From the NCBI GenBank assembly GCA_025458335.1, contig JALOSQ010000030.1, positions 1-32,935 on the forward strand: a stretch of DNA of 32,935 nucleotides. The letters are read 5' to 3'. Of the stretch, positions 16,264-24,686 are shown piece by piece. Positions within the stretch are counted from its first letter, which is position 1, and every line of letters starts with the position of its first letter. Source of the DNA: Ideonella sp. (GTDB taxonomy: Bacteria; Pseudomonadota; Gammaproteobacteria; Burkholderiales; Burkholderiaceae_C). Under the pieces are notes generated by a model. The model had not been told where the DNA came from. It ran no database searches and saw only the letters and a program-made list of their open reading frames with translations. The position numbers and the translations under genes are program-made.

Positions 16264-17424
16264 ATGTCGCCTCCGTCCGAACGCGTCCCGCTCGAGCAGG
16301 TCAGCCACCTGATGGCGGTGGGAGAGCCGCTGCCGTTCCGTGTGTTCGACGCCCTGAACCGGCTGCTGCTCAACGAGGGGCAGAAGATCCTCAGCGATTC
16401 GCAGCTGGCGGCGCTCATCGAGCGCGGGGCCTGGGTCGAGCGCGCGGCCGTCGCCCGGGTCGAGGCCGCCCGGGCCGGTGTCGCGGCGCCAGCCGCAGCG
16501 GCCGCACGTGCCCTGTCGCTGTTCGACCGCTGGGAGCAGGCGGTCTGGCAGCTGGACCGCCTGCTCAAGGCCGTGGCCGCCGGTCAGCACGTCGCGGCGG
16601 AATTGACCGAATTCACGGCCTGGGTCATCGAGCTCGCGCAGCGCGATCCGGACGTCGCCCTGTTCGCAGCCCACCGGCAGGAGGATCGACGCTTCGCGCT
16701 CTACCCGCTCACGCACGCCATCCACTGCGCCCTCCTGTGCCGCCTGGCCTCGGCCCAGGCCGGCTGGCCGGCCGAGCAGCAGTCGCTCGTGGTGTCCGCG
16801 GCGCTCACGATGAACGTGTCGATGCTCGACCTGCAGGCCCAGATGGCCGAGCAGAAGGACCCGCCCACGCGCCGGCAGCTCGAACGCATCCGCGCCCACC
16901 CGCAGACCTCGGCCCACCTGCTGCGGGCCGCCGGCGTCGTCGAGCCCGCCTGGCTCGAGGCCGTTCGAGACCACCACGAAACCCCCGGCGGCAGTGGCTA
17001 CCCGACGGGCCGGGCCGAGGTGAGCGACCAGGCCCGGATGCTGCGTTACGCGGACGTGTACATGGCCAAGATCACGCCTCGTGCGCTGCGCGCCGCCCTG
17101 CCCCCACGCGTGGCCGTGGCCCAGCTGTTCCAGCAATCCGGCGGTGATGCGCTGGCCGTCGCGCTGGTCAAGGCGGTCGGCGTGAACCCCCCGGGCACCC
17201 TCGTGCACTTGGCCAGCGGCGAGGTGGCGGTGGTGATCCGGCGCACGGCGAACGGCGCCGCACCGGTCGTCTCGACGCTCAGCGACCGCCACGGACGCCC
17301 TGTGCCGGCGTCCGTGGTGCGCGAGACCCAGGATCCGTCATTCGCCCTGACGCCGAAGCCCGTCGACGCCGCGGCATTCGGGCGTGTGCTCCCCGAGCGG
17401 GTTTACGGCTGGATCCCCGGCTGA
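16264..17424 (+). CDS. HD-GYP-like protein lacking the HD metal pair
   Basis: The protein has 386 residues. An N-terminal domain of about 130 residues precedes an HD-GYP-like region at about 145-290. H151 (LTHAIHCALL) and the second half match c-di-GMP phosphodiesterases: AHPQTSAHLLRAAG, DHHETPGGSGYPTGRAEVSDQARMLRYADVY. However, where active proteins have HDIGK this one reads ALTMNVSML (about 180-188), and the later D of ADVxDA is replaced by Y. The di-metal centre should therefore be missing or altered. It may be a c-di-GMP-binding or protein-interaction module rather than an enzyme. The C-terminal about 90 residues (VHLASGEVAVVIRRT, LSDRHGRPVP) look like the small beta domain seen after other HD-GYP modules. 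No signal peptide is seen. Confidence 0.82.
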   Translation: MSPPSERVPLEQVSHLMAVGEPLPFRVFDALNRLLLNEGQKILSDSQLAALIERGAWVERAAVARVEAARAGVAAPAAAAARALSLFDRWEQAVWQLDRLLKAVAAGQHVAAELTEFTAWVIELAQRDPDVALFAAHRQEDRRFALYPLTHAIHCALLCRLASAQAGWPAEQQSLVVSAALTMNVSMLDLQAQMAEQKDPPTRRQLERIRAHPQTSAHLLRAAGVVEPAWLEAVRDHHETPGGSGYPTGRAEVSDQARMLRYADVYMAKITPRALRAALPPRVAVAQLFQQSGGDALAVALVKAVGVNPPGTLVHLASGEVAVVIRRTANGAAPVVSTLSDRHGRPVPASVVRETQDPSFALTPKPVDAAAFGRVLPERVYGWIPG

Positions 17425-17440
17425 TCAGCCCCGGGGATCC
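17411..17440. terminator. Near-perfect 30-base palindrome between convergent genes
   Basis: GGATCCCCGG (17411-17420) and CCGGGGATCC (17431-17440) are exact inverse complements, and the centre GGCTGATCAGCC is itself palindromic. The left arm is in the last codons of the HD-GYP-like gene and the stop codon (17422-17424) is in the centre. The echA stop is 15 bases beyond. A bidirectional terminator is the likely role, although there is no T-run. Confidence 0.5.
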
Positions 17441-17454
17441 GGCGGCGCCGCGCT

Positions 17455-18243
17455 TCAGCGGTGCCGGAACTGCGGCTTTCGCTTCTCGAGGAAGGCGGCC
17501 ATCCCCTCCTTCTGGTCCTCGGTGCCGAACATCGCGTGGAAGTTGCGGCGCTCGAACAGCACGCCCTCGGCGAGCGAAGATTCGTAGGCCCGGTTGACGG
17601 CCTCCTTGGCCATCATCACCGCGGGCCCGCCGAACTCGCAGATGGTCTGCGCGGCGGACAGCGCCGTCGCCAGGAGCTCGGCCGCCGGCACCACGCGGCT
17701 GACCAACCCGGCACGCTCGGCCTCGGCGGCATCCATCATGCGTCCCGTGAGTACGAGGTCCATCGCCTTGCTCTTGCCCACCGCCCGTGGCAGCCGCTGG
17801 GTGCCGCCGGCGCCGGGCATGATCCCGAGCTTGATCTCCGGCTGACCGAAGCGCGCCGTGTCGGCGGCGATGATGAAGTCGCACATCATGGCCAGTTCGC
17901 AGCCGCCGCCGAGGGCGAAGCCGGCCACTGCCGCGATCACCGGCTTGCGGACCTGCCTGATCGTCTCCCAGTTGCGTGTGATGAAGTCCTCACCGTAGGC
18001 CTGCTGGAAGGTCTTCGTGGCCATCTCCGAGATGTCGGCGCCCGCGGCGAACGCCTTGTCGCTCCCGGTGATGACGATGCAGCCGATCGCCTCGTCGGCA
18101 TCGAAGGCGCGCAGGGCCTGACCGAGTTCGGTCATGAGCCGGTCGTTCAGCGCATTGAGCTGCTTGGGCCGGTTCAGGGTGATCAGCCCGGTCCGGCGGT
18201 CGCCGTCACCGCGGACGTCGGTGAGGATGCATTCGTGGGTCAT
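17455..18243 (-). CDS. Enoyl-CoA hydratase (crotonase family)
   Basis: The protein has 262 residues. It should hydrate trans-2-enoyl-CoA in fatty-acid beta-oxidation or a related degradation route in the cytoplasm. Both catalytic glutamates of crotonase are present with the right spacing: E116 in [11 protein letters not shown] and E136 in [19 protein letters not shown] (rat E144 and E164). The oxyanion-hole segment is [11 protein letters not shown] at 65-74. ATG 18243 is chosen because GGAGG (complement of 18249-18253) precedes it and the family N-terminus starts here; the longer frame upstream has no similarity. It stands alone, with no thiolase or dehydrogenase gene beside it. The substrate cannot be read from the sequence. 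Confidence 0.93.
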   Translation of the reverse strand: MTHECILTDVRGDGDRRTGLITLNRPKQLNALNDRLMTELGQALRAFDADEAIGCIVITGSDKAFAAGADISEMATKTFQQAYGEDFITRNWETIRQVRKPVIAAVAGFALGGGCELAMMCDFIIAADTARFGQPEIKLGIMPGAGGTQRLPRAVGKSKAMDLVLTGRMMDAAEAERAGLVSRVVPAAELLATALSAAQTICEFGGPAVMMAKEAVNRAYESSLAEGVLFERRNFHAMFGTEDQKEGMAAFLEKRKPQFRHR

Positions 18244-18482
18244 TGGAGCCTCCGTGGTGGCGGCGATTACACACCAGCCCGCCCGCCGCGGCGGCGGGCT
18301 GCACCGGGAGGCGACACAGCCGCCGGACCGGCGCGACCCGCCGGTCGGCTCGCCATGTGGCGATGCCCCCGTCGCGGGAACGGCGGAGCGGCAGTCCGCC
18401 GCAGAACTCGGACGACCCGCCCGCGTCGTAGACGTGGACGAACGGTTAATCTCCACTGGATCGACCTGCCGCCGCGGACCGC

Positions 18483-18998
18483 ATGCCGACCACTTACCGC
18501 AAGACCGACAAGGGCCGACGCGAGATCGAGACGCGCCAGCACGGCTTGTCGCCGCGCATGCGGGGGGCGCTCATCATGGTCGACGGCCAGCGCAGCGACG
18601 AGGTGCTGCGCACCATGATCATGGGGGACCCGGAGGCCGCCTTGCGCTGGTTGCTCGACGAGGGCTTCATCGAGGTCGTGGCGGTGACCGAGGCGCGCCC
18701 GGTGGCAAGACCTGCGCCCGCGCCGGTGGCGGCACCGCCACCGCCCCCTGCGCCGGCCGCCCCCCAGGAGGTCGACGTCGGCCGCACCCTGGAGGAGCGC
18801 AAGCGCCGTGCGGTCCGGTACCTCAACGATCGGCTCGGGCCGAGCGCCGAAGGCGTTGCGCTCAAGATCGAGCGGGCGCGCGACGTTCGCGACGTGCTGC
18901 TCGCCTTCGAGTCGGCCGAGCGCCTGCTCGCGATGGGCCGCGGTGCGGCCGCCGGCACCGAGTTCCGCACCCTCTTCATCGACACCCCGCTGGGCTGA
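18483..18998 (+). CDS. Unrecognised two-part protein with a proline-rich linker
   Basis: The protein has 171 residues. An N-terminal part (1-68) begins [24 protein letters not shown] and looks like a small winged-helix-like fold ([16 protein letters not shown], then [15 protein letters not shown]). A linker of alternating proline and alanine (about 72-94) leads to a helical C-terminal part with many Arg and Glu residues. I do not recognise a named family, though I believe similar proteins occur in other Burkholderiales. No signal or membrane segment is present. It is divergent from echA across 239 bases (18244-18482) in which I see no clear promoter and no other gene. Confidence 0.75.
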   Translation: MPTTYRKTDKGRREIETRQHGLSPRMRGALIMVDGQRSDEVLRTMIMGDPEAALRWLLDEGFIEVVAVTEARPVARPAPAPVAAPPPPPAPAAPQEVDVGRTLEERKRRAVRYLNDRLGPSAEGVALKIERARDVRDVLLAFESAERLLAMGRGAAAGTEFRTLFIDTPLG

Positions 18999-19011
18999 GC
19001 GTGGACGCCGG

Positions 19012-19029
19012 ACCCTGCCTGCGCAGGGT
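19012..19029. terminator. 7-bp hairpin between convergent genes
   Basis: ACCCTGC (19012-19018), loop CTGC, GCAGGGT (19023-19029) lies in the 39-base gap between the stops at 18998 and 19038. It can serve both strands; no T-run follows on either side. Confidence 0.5.
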
Positions 19030-19037
19030 GTGGCGGG

Positions 19038-20369
19038 CTAGCGCGCCGCGATCTCCGGCGCCCGGGACAGCACCAGGTCCACGAAGGTCTCGGCGTCCTG
19101 GCGGATGCGCAGGCGCACAGGCAGGAAGCGCAGGGAAGGCGCAATCCAGACCTCGGCCGACAAGGTGTCCCGGCTGTCGGGCAGGGGCCGCGGCTTGAGC
19201 GGGATGGCCGCCAGCGGTCCGAAGGGTGTGTCGATCGACTCCTCGTCCAGGACGTCGTAGACCCAGGTGTCCACGCGCCGCGGCAGCGCCAGCGGAAGCG
19301 CCAGCGTGCGACCGGGCGTCAGGCGGTCGGGTTCGAGGTTGAACAGGTAGGCCATCTGGACGAACTGGCTCGCCGTGTCCTGCACGCCTGCAGGACGCGG
19401 GTGCCAGCGCCCGTCGGCCAGGCGCAGGCCGGTCGCGTCGAAGGTCACCGTGGCGACACGCTCGGGTCGCCACGCGATGCGGGTCACCTCGTCATAGCGC
19501 CAGGGCACCAGGCCGTCGGGGCCCAGGCGTCCATCGCTGGACATCCGTCGGGTCATGAAGGGCGCCACCGGCAGGCCCACGATCACCTCGAGGTGGACCT
19601 GGTACCGCTCGCCCTCGCGCAGCCACTCGACCTGGGCGAAGCCGTGCACCGCCCCGCGGTAGTAGCCGGTCAGCACGTAGCTCAGGCGCGTGGACGGCGG
19701 CCATTCGAACGCCGGCAGCGGCTCGGCGGGGGTCAACGACGAGCCGCCGGGCACACCGCTGGATCCCGGGTCGACCGGCGTGGGCGCGTCGGGCGGCCGA
19801 GGTCCTGGCGCATCGACCGCGACACCGGCGTGGACGGGCGGTGGGCCGAGGTCTGCGCGTCGTTCGGGATCCAGCCCGAGCGCAAACGCGGGCGTCGGCA
19901 CGGTCGACGGGTCGACGTCGGGGCCCGGCGGCGCGTCACTCGCGGCCGCCGCGGACGGTGGCGCCGCATCTGGCCGGGGCGCCGGGGTCGCGGGCTCGGA
20001 GCGCGAGGGCTCGGACGGTGCGGAGGCCGCCGGCTCGACGGGCGTCGCCGCCATGGGTCGAGAACGGACGCCATCAGCCTTGCGATCGGCGCGGCGATCG
20101 CCGCCACCGGCCGCTGCCGGCGCCACCCGGGGCGCGGGCGCCGGCACCAGTTCGGCCACGTAGACGGCGGTCAGTCGCCGTGGCTCGTCACGCGGTGCGA
20201 CGGCCAGCCGGGACGACAACGCGTGCAGCGCGACCGCATGGACCAGCGCAACGAGGCCGACGAGGCCGAGCCAGGTCGTGCGGCGCGCCCGCAGGCGCGG
20301 CCGGGGCGGCCCTGGAGCGCGGGTCGCCGTCGCGTCCGCCGGTGCCGCGGGGCGACGGCCCGAGGCCAA
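19038..20369 (-). CDS. DUF3108 domain protein with membrane anchor and proline-rich linker
   Basis: The protein has 443 residues from a TTG codon at 20369, six bases after the M61 stop; the start is uncertain because no ATG is in place. An arginine-rich N-terminus is followed by one transmembrane helix (about 33-51) and a long Ala/Pro/Ser linker (about 75-215). The C-terminal domain (about 216-443) is DUF3108: LSYVLTGYYRGAVHGFAQVEW, then VQMAYLFNLEPDRL and VWIAPSLRFLPVRLRI. The arrangement (cytoplasmic tail, one helix, flexible spacer, periplasmic domain) resembles TonB-like spanning proteins. The function of DUF3108 is unknown; an envelope role is inferred. It is the last gene of the five-gene operon. 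Confidence 0.85.
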   Translation of the reverse strand: MASGRRPAAPADATATRAPGPPRPRLRARRTTWLGLVGLVALVHAVALHALSSRLAVAPRDEPRRLTAVYVAELVPAPAPRVAPAAAGGGDRRADRKADGVRSRPMAATPVEPAASAPSEPSRSEPATPAPRPDAAPPSAAAASDAPPGPDVDPSTVPTPAFALGLDPERRADLGPPPVHAGVAVDAPGPRPPDAPTPVDPGSSGVPGGSSLTPAEPLPAFEWPPSTRLSYVLTGYYRGAVHGFAQVEWLREGERYQVHLEVIVGLPVAPFMTRRMSSDGRLGPDGLVPWRYDEVTRIAWRPERVATVTFDATGLRLADGRWHPRPAGVQDTASQFVQMAYLFNLEPDRLTPGRTLALPLALPRRVDTWVYDVLDEESIDTPFGPLAAIPLKPRPLPDSRDTLSAEVWIAPSLRFLPVRLRIRQDAETFVDLVLSRAPEIAAR

Positions 20370-20372
20370 TGC

Positions 20373-22238
20373 TCAGGCCCCCAGCCACCCCCGCCGCACC
20401 GCCAGAGCCGCCGCGTCGGGTTCCCGTTCGAGCGCCAGGCTGATCACCGGCGACGCGGGATCCTGGTCCGTCGCGGCGAACTCGCGCACCGGCAGTTCGA
20501 CCTCGACGACGCGCTGGTCACGCACCAGCAGGCACCGCGCCCGGCCGCGGGATGGCAGCAGGCGCGGCAGGTCGTCGAGGCGCCGCAACCGCCAGCCCGC
20601 CACCGCCAGCCACTCGTCACCGGCATTCAAGCCCATGCGCGCGGCCAGCCCGCCGGCCAGGACATGGGTGATCTTGACGCCGGTGAGGGCCGACTCGCTG
20701 GCCCGAACGCCGAGTCGCTGCGCCGTGCTGCAGGCACCGCGGTGCCATCGCACGCCGGCCCGGTGCAGCAGCGCCTGCAGGGGCAGGTCGCCGACGCCGT
20801 GCACCCAGCCGGCAAGCGTGTCGGCCATCGGGCGCCCGGCCACCGTGGACAGCGCGGACGCGATGTCGGACTCGTCGATCGGGCCGCCACCGCTGGTGCG
20901 CCACAGCCCGCGCATCGCGTCGTCGAGCGAGCCGCGCGCTCCATCACCCGGACGGGTGCGCAGGGTGAGGTCGAGCGCCAGCGCCACGAGGGACCCCTGG
21001 GCGTAATAGCTGACCGTGCTGTTGGGCGTGTTCTCGTCGGGCCGGTAGTAGCGGATCCAGGCATCGAAGCTCGCCTGCGCGACCGACTGTCGATGCCGCC
21101 CAGGGGTGGCGAGCACGCCGGTGATGGTGCGGGCCAGCAGCTTGAGGTAGCGCGGCGCATCGATCAGGCCCGCGCGCAGCAGCAGCAGGTCGTCGTAGTA
21201 CGAGGTGAAGCCCTCGAAGAACCACAGCAGGCGGGTGTAGTTCTCGCGGGCGTAGTCGAGCGGCTCGAAGTCGCGCGGGCGCAGCCGCTTGACGTTCCAG
21301 GCATGGAAGTACTCGTGTGCGAACAGGCCGAGCAGCGTCACCTCGCCGTCGCTGCGCTCGGGCTTCGTCGGGGCGTGGGGGGGCTCGGTGGCACCAGCCG
21401 GGCCCGCCGCCCGCCGGGGCAGGTCCCGACGGCTGGCGATCAGGGCCGTGCTGGCCCGGTGTTCCAGGCCGCCGTAGCCTTCATCGACCGCATTGAGCAG
21501 GAACAGGTAGCGGTCGAAGGGCAGCGCCGCATCCCCCCGCCGGCGGCCGCGTCCCGCAGCCGGCCCATGCCAGAACTGCACCGCCGCCTCGCACGCCCGC
21601 TGGACGTCCGCGAGCAGGCGCTCGGCGTCGAAGTCGGGCAGCGCGCCAGCCACCACCAGTCCATGCGGCACGCCCCCGACCTCGAAACGCCCGCGCCAGC
21701 CGGTGCCGAGCTCGAACGGATGATCGACCAGCTCGTCGTAGCCCGCGGCGCGGTAGCGGCCGCGGCCGCGCCGGTCGACACGTTCGGCGGTCATCGCCGT
21801 GTCGACGCGCCAGCCGGCCGGCAGGTCGCCGATCACGATCCGGTGCTCGCCGTGCTCGCGGCCCTCGACCCGCAGGCACAGGCTGGTGCCGTTGAAGAAG
21901 CCGCGCCGGTCGTCGAGCCACGCCGTGCGCACCGAGGCGTCGAACGCGTAGACGTCGTAGCGCAGGACCAGCGCGGCGTCGCCGTGGCACTGGGCGCGCC
22001 AGCTCGCCTTGTCGATCGCCTCCAGGGCCACGCGACGCCGGCCCTGGAGCGCCTCGATCGGCCCCAGGTGCCGCGCGAACTCGCGCACGAGGTAGCTGCC
22101 CGGGATCCACACCGGCAAGCCCAGTCGCAGCGTGGCCGGCGGCCGGGGCACGGTCATCGTGACCGCGAACCGATGGGCCGCCGCGTCGGCGACGTCGATG
22201 CGGTACTCGACCAGGTCGGCAGCAGGCGTCTTTGGCAT
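20373..22238 (-). CDS. M61 family metallopeptidase with C-terminal PDZ domain
   Basis: The protein has 621 residues. An N-terminal beta domain (about 10-200) is followed by the gluzincin catalytic domain. The zinc motif is HEYFH at 308-312, with the third ligand in WFFEGFTSYYDD (E342). The conserved GYGGLEHR at about 254-261 precedes it and gives the substrate-contact strand. A PDZ domain is at about 515-600 (THVLAGGLAARMGLNAGDEWLAVAG). Such proteins are glycyl aminopeptidase-like enzymes. No signal peptide is evident, so it appears cytoplasmic unless the true start is elsewhere. It lies 13 bases downstream of the DUF3429 gene and three bases ahead of the DUF3108 start. Confidence 0.93.
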   Translation of the reverse strand: MPKTPAADLVEYRIDVADAAAHRFAVTMTVPRPPATLRLGLPVWIPGSYLVREFARHLGPIEALQGRRRVALEAIDKASWRAQCHGDAALVLRYDVYAFDASVRTAWLDDRRGFFNGTSLCLRVEGREHGEHRIVIGDLPAGWRVDTAMTAERVDRRGRGRYRAAGYDELVDHPFELGTGWRGRFEVGGVPHGLVVAGALPDFDAERLLADVQRACEAAVQFWHGPAAGRGRRRGDAALPFDRYLFLLNAVDEGYGGLEHRASTALIASRRDLPRRAAGPAGATEPPHAPTKPERSDGEVTLLGLFAHEYFHAWNVKRLRPRDFEPLDYARENYTRLLWFFEGFTSYYDDLLLLRAGLIDAPRYLKLLARTITGVLATPGRHRQSVAQASFDAWIRYYRPDENTPNSTVSYYAQGSLVALALDLTLRTRPGDGARGSLDDAMRGLWRTSGGGPIDESDIASALSTVAGRPMADTLAGWVHGVGDLPLQALLHRAGVRWHRGACSTAQRLGVRASESALTGVKITHVLAGGLAARMGLNAGDEWLAVAGWRLRRLDDLPRLLPSRGRARCLLVRDQRVVEVELPVREFAATDQDPASPVISLALEREPDAAALAVRRGWLGA

Positions 22239-22251
22239 GCAGATCCGATCG

Positions 22252-22680
22252 TCAGGGCGCCAGCGCGCTGGCGACGCAAGCCGCGGTGGCGACGGCCGTC
22301 AGCGGCGTGCGCAGCGCGAGCCACGCGCCGGCGCCCTCGCGCGGGAAGACCGACCGATCACGCAGGTAGCAGGCCACGAGCACGGCCGCCAGCACGAGGG
22401 CCCCGGCAGCGGCCGGCAGCAGCAACGCACCCCAGGCCACGAGCGAAGGCACCACGCCCCACGCGAGCAGAGGCGTCGGGGCGACGTCGCGACGCATCGC
22501 GAAGCCCCAGTGGATGCCTCCGAGAAACGATGCGATGGTCGCGCCGTAGGCGACGAGCGCCACGCGTGCGGCATCGGCCGCCGCACTCGGCAGCACCCAG
22601 GCCCCCACGGCGGCGGCAACGAACGGGATCAGTCCGGCAAACCCCAGCGCACGGGCTGCTGCCGTCGGTGCCCCCCCCAT
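22252..22680 (-). CDS. DUF3429 membrane protein
   Basis: The protein has 142 residues and about four to five transmembrane helices. The segment ASFLGGIHWGFAMRRD (about 50-65) is the DUF3429 signature. The function is unknown. Its ATG shares one base with the TGA of the dsbC-like gene (TGATG), so it is probably translated by coupling. Directly after ATG there are eight G residues in a row, a homopolymer where slippage or a sequencing indel would destroy the frame; the present frame gives the correct family sequence, so it is intact here. Confidence 0.88.
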   Translation of the reverse strand: MGGAPTAAARALGFAGLIPFVAAAVGAWVLPSAAADAARVALVAYGATIASFLGGIHWGFAMRRDVAPTPLLAWGVVPSLVAWGALLLPAAAGALVLAAVLVACYLRDRSVFPREGAGAWLALRTPLTAVATAACVASALAP

Positions 22681-23549
22681 CAGGACCTGCGCGTGCTGGC
22701 GGCGAGCTGGCGCTCGAGGGCATCCGGCGGCATCGCGCCCGGCACGCGCTTGCCGTCCTCGAACACCAGGGCCGGGGTGCCGTTGACGCGGTGCTTCCGG
22801 CCCAGCGCGAGGTTGCGCTCGAGGGCGGCCGTGTCGCAGGACGCGGCGGCGTCGGCTGGCGCCTTGTTCTCGACCATCCAGGCGCGCCACGCGGCGGTAC
22901 GGTCCTTCGCGCACCAGATGTTGCGCGACTTCACCGCCGACTCGGGTCCGAGGATCGGCAGCAGGAAGGTGTAGACGGTCACGTCCTTCGCGTCGCCCAG
23001 CTGCTGCTCGAAGCGCTTGCAGAAGCCGCACAGGGGGTCGGCGAACACCGCCACCTTGCGGGTGCCCTTGCCCTGCGTCCAGACGATCGCATCCTGCAAC
23101 GGCAGCGAGGCGAAGTCGATCGCGCTGAGCTTGTCGAGCCGCTCCTGCGTGAGGTTGGTGCGCGTCGCCGTGTCGATCAGGCTGCCCTGCAACAGGAAGG
23201 CGCCGCGCTCGTCGCTGTAGATGACGTCGCCGCCGATGCGCACCTCGTACACGCCGGCGATCGGGGTCGAACTCACCTCGTCGATCTTCGGCAGGTCGGG
23301 AATGCGAGCCGTCAGCGTCTCGCGGATCGCCGCCTCGCCCGGAGCGGCCGAGCTCGCCGGCACGGGCGTCGACCCGCCGGGCGACGCGGACGGGGCCGCC
23401 GGCGGCGCGCCGGCGCGCCCGGCGAGCATCATCCCCCCGGCGCCCACCGCCAGACCCGCCACCAGGGCGAGGACGACGGGCACGGCCCCGCCCCGCGAGG
23501 AACGGGCGACGGCAGGCGCGCGGCGCGCGAAAGGCATCAGTACGGTCAT
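22680..23549 (-). CDS. dsbC: DsbC-like thiol:disulfide isomerase, membrane-anchored
   Basis: The protein has 289 residues. The N-terminal helix (about 22-44) has no clear signal-peptidase site, so the protein may stay anchored in the inner membrane with a Pro/Ala/Ser spacer (46-70). The DsbC dimerisation domain (about 72-150) and the thioredoxin domain follow. The active site is C174-GF-C177 in ADPLCGFCKRF and the cis-proline is in NGTPALVF (P259). C213 and C238 match the second, structural disulfide of DsbC. The E. coli active site is CGYC, so CGFC is a conservative change. It corrects wrong disulfides in the periplasm and needs DsbD-type reduction. GAGGA (23560-23556) overlaps the upstream stop codon. 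Confidence 0.92.
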   Translation of the reverse strand: MTVLMPFARRAPAVARSSRGGAVPVVLALVAGLAVGAGGMMLAGRAGAPPAAPSASPGGSTPVPASSAAPGEAAIRETLTARIPDLPKIDEVSSTPIAGVYEVRIGGDVIYSDERGAFLLQGSLIDTATRTNLTQERLDKLSAIDFASLPLQDAIVWTQGKGTRKVAVFADPLCGFCKRFEQQLGDAKDVTVYTFLLPILGPESAVKSRNIWCAKDRTAAWRAWMVENKAPADAAASCDTAALERNLALGRKHRVNGTPALVFEDGKRVPGAMPPDALERQLAASTRRS

Positions 23550-23558
23550 TAGAAGTCC

Positions 23559-24686
23559 TCAGCCATGCAGCGCCCGCTCGGCGAGCCAGCGCTTCAGCCA
23601 ACCTGCATGATTCACCAGAACGAGCCCGGTGTTGCGAACCGCGCGGATCGGCCCCGCGTCGGCAGCGAACAAGTGGAGCAGGCCGTCGGTCACCTGCGCC
23701 ATGGCCGCGGTCGGGCCGCGGCGTGCCCGCTCGTAGCGCCTCAGCAGACGCTCGTCGCCGACCGAGCGCCAGGGCTCGCGGCCGCCGAGCGTCTGCGCCA
23801 GCGCGGCCACGTCGGCGAGACCCAGGTTCAGGCCCTGCCCGGCCAGCGGATGCACGACGTGCGCCGCGTCGCCCAGCAGCACCCAGCCGGGCCCGCACCA
23901 GCGGTCGGCCTGCGCCAGGGCCAGCGGCCAGCCGACGCGATCGCCGGCGAGTTCGAGCCGCCCCGCGACCCGGCCCGTGGCCTCGGCCAGCGCCGCCTCG
24001 AAGGCGGCGGGTTCGAGCGCCAGCAGGCTCTTCGCGCGCTCGGCCGGCTGCGACCACACGAGGCCATAGCTGCACCCCGCTCGCGGGCGTTCGAAGGGCA
24101 GCAGGGCCAGCACGTCAGGCGAGCGGAACCATTGCCACGCCACGCCGGCGTGCGGACGGTCGGCCACCAGGCGTGCCGCCACCGCCACCTGGCCATAGTC
24201 ATGACGGGTCCACCGGACGCCCAGGGCCTCGCGCGACGCGGCGTGCTTCCCTTCGGCATGCGCGACCAGTGCCGGCGGGGCGCCGGGCGCGGTCGCCGAC
24301 CCGACGATTTCGATCGCCGGGGCGAAGCCGATCGCCGTGCGCATCGCCCGTTCGAGCTCGGCCGCGTCGACGATCCACGCCAGTTCGCCGACCCGTTGTT
24401 GCCACGCGGTGAACTCGAGCACGGCCCCCGGCCGATCCCCCTCCACCCGCATGTCGCGAACCGGCGTGACACCGTCCTCGGGCATCGCATCCCAGACGCG
24501 CAACTCGCGCAGCAGCGCCACCGAGGCCGGGTTCAGCGCATACGCACGGACGTCACCGGGCGCAGCGATCCGCTCGGCCGGCGCGATCCACTGCACGTGC
24601 AGGCCAAGCCGCGCCAAGGCAAGCGCCAGGGCCATGCCGACCGGGCCGCTGCCCTGGACGCGAACGCACTCGGCGCTGCGCTTCAC
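23559..24686 (-). CDS. UbiH/UbiF/COQ6-type FAD monooxygenase
   Basis: The protein has 375 residues with a GTG start at 24686; the frame has no ATG before the FAD loop. The Rossmann loop GSGPVGMALALALARLG is at 12-28, and the second FAD motif GWVLLGDAAHVVHPLAGQGLNLGLADV at 267-293. The GDAAH plus HPLAGQGLNLG combination defines the ubiquinone-hydroxylase family. The likely role is one ring hydroxylation in ubiquinone synthesis at the membrane; which of UbiH, UbiF, UbiI or UbiM cannot be decided by sequence reading. No ribosome site precedes GTG. A 22-codon frame upstream ends as GTGA on this start, which may supply coupling. It is the first gene of a five-gene operon. Confidence 0.88.
   Translation of the reverse strand: MKRSAECVRVQGSGPVGMALALALARLGLHVQWIAPAERIAAPGDVRAYALNPASVALLRELRVWDAMPEDGVTPVRDMRVEGDRPGAVLEFTAWQQRVGELAWIVDAAELERAMRTAIGFAPAIEIVGSATAPGAPPALVAHAEGKHAASREALGVRWTRHDYGQVAVAARLVADRPHAGVAWQWFRSPDVLALLPFERPRAGCSYGLVWSQPAERAKSLLALEPAAFEAALAEATGRVAGRLELAGDRVGWPLALAQADRWCGPGWVLLGDAAHVVHPLAGQGLNLGLADVAALAQTLGGREPWRSVGDERLLRRYERARRGPTAAMAQVTDGLLHLFAADAGPIRAVRNTGLVLVNHAGWLKRWLAERALHG

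Noticed and set aside
13537-17292. Very long open frame of 1251 codons on the minus strand, antisense to lysS and its neighbours
   Set aside because: It runs opposite to clearly real genes (lysS, the PNPOx-like gene, the HD-GYP-like gene) and its translation is Arg/Gly/Ala-rich with no motif. Long antisense frames are expected in GC-rich DNA because stop codons are rare there.
18244-18482. GC-rich hairpins and a GTTAAT hexamer upstream of the 18483 gene
   Set aside because: No consistent -35 partner and no spacing that fits; cannot be separated from chance.
19401-23552. Open frame of 1383 codons on the plus strand, antisense to the five-gene operon
   Set aside because: The opposite strand has five genes with clear family motifs; this translation is repetitive His/Arg/Gln-rich and matches nothing.
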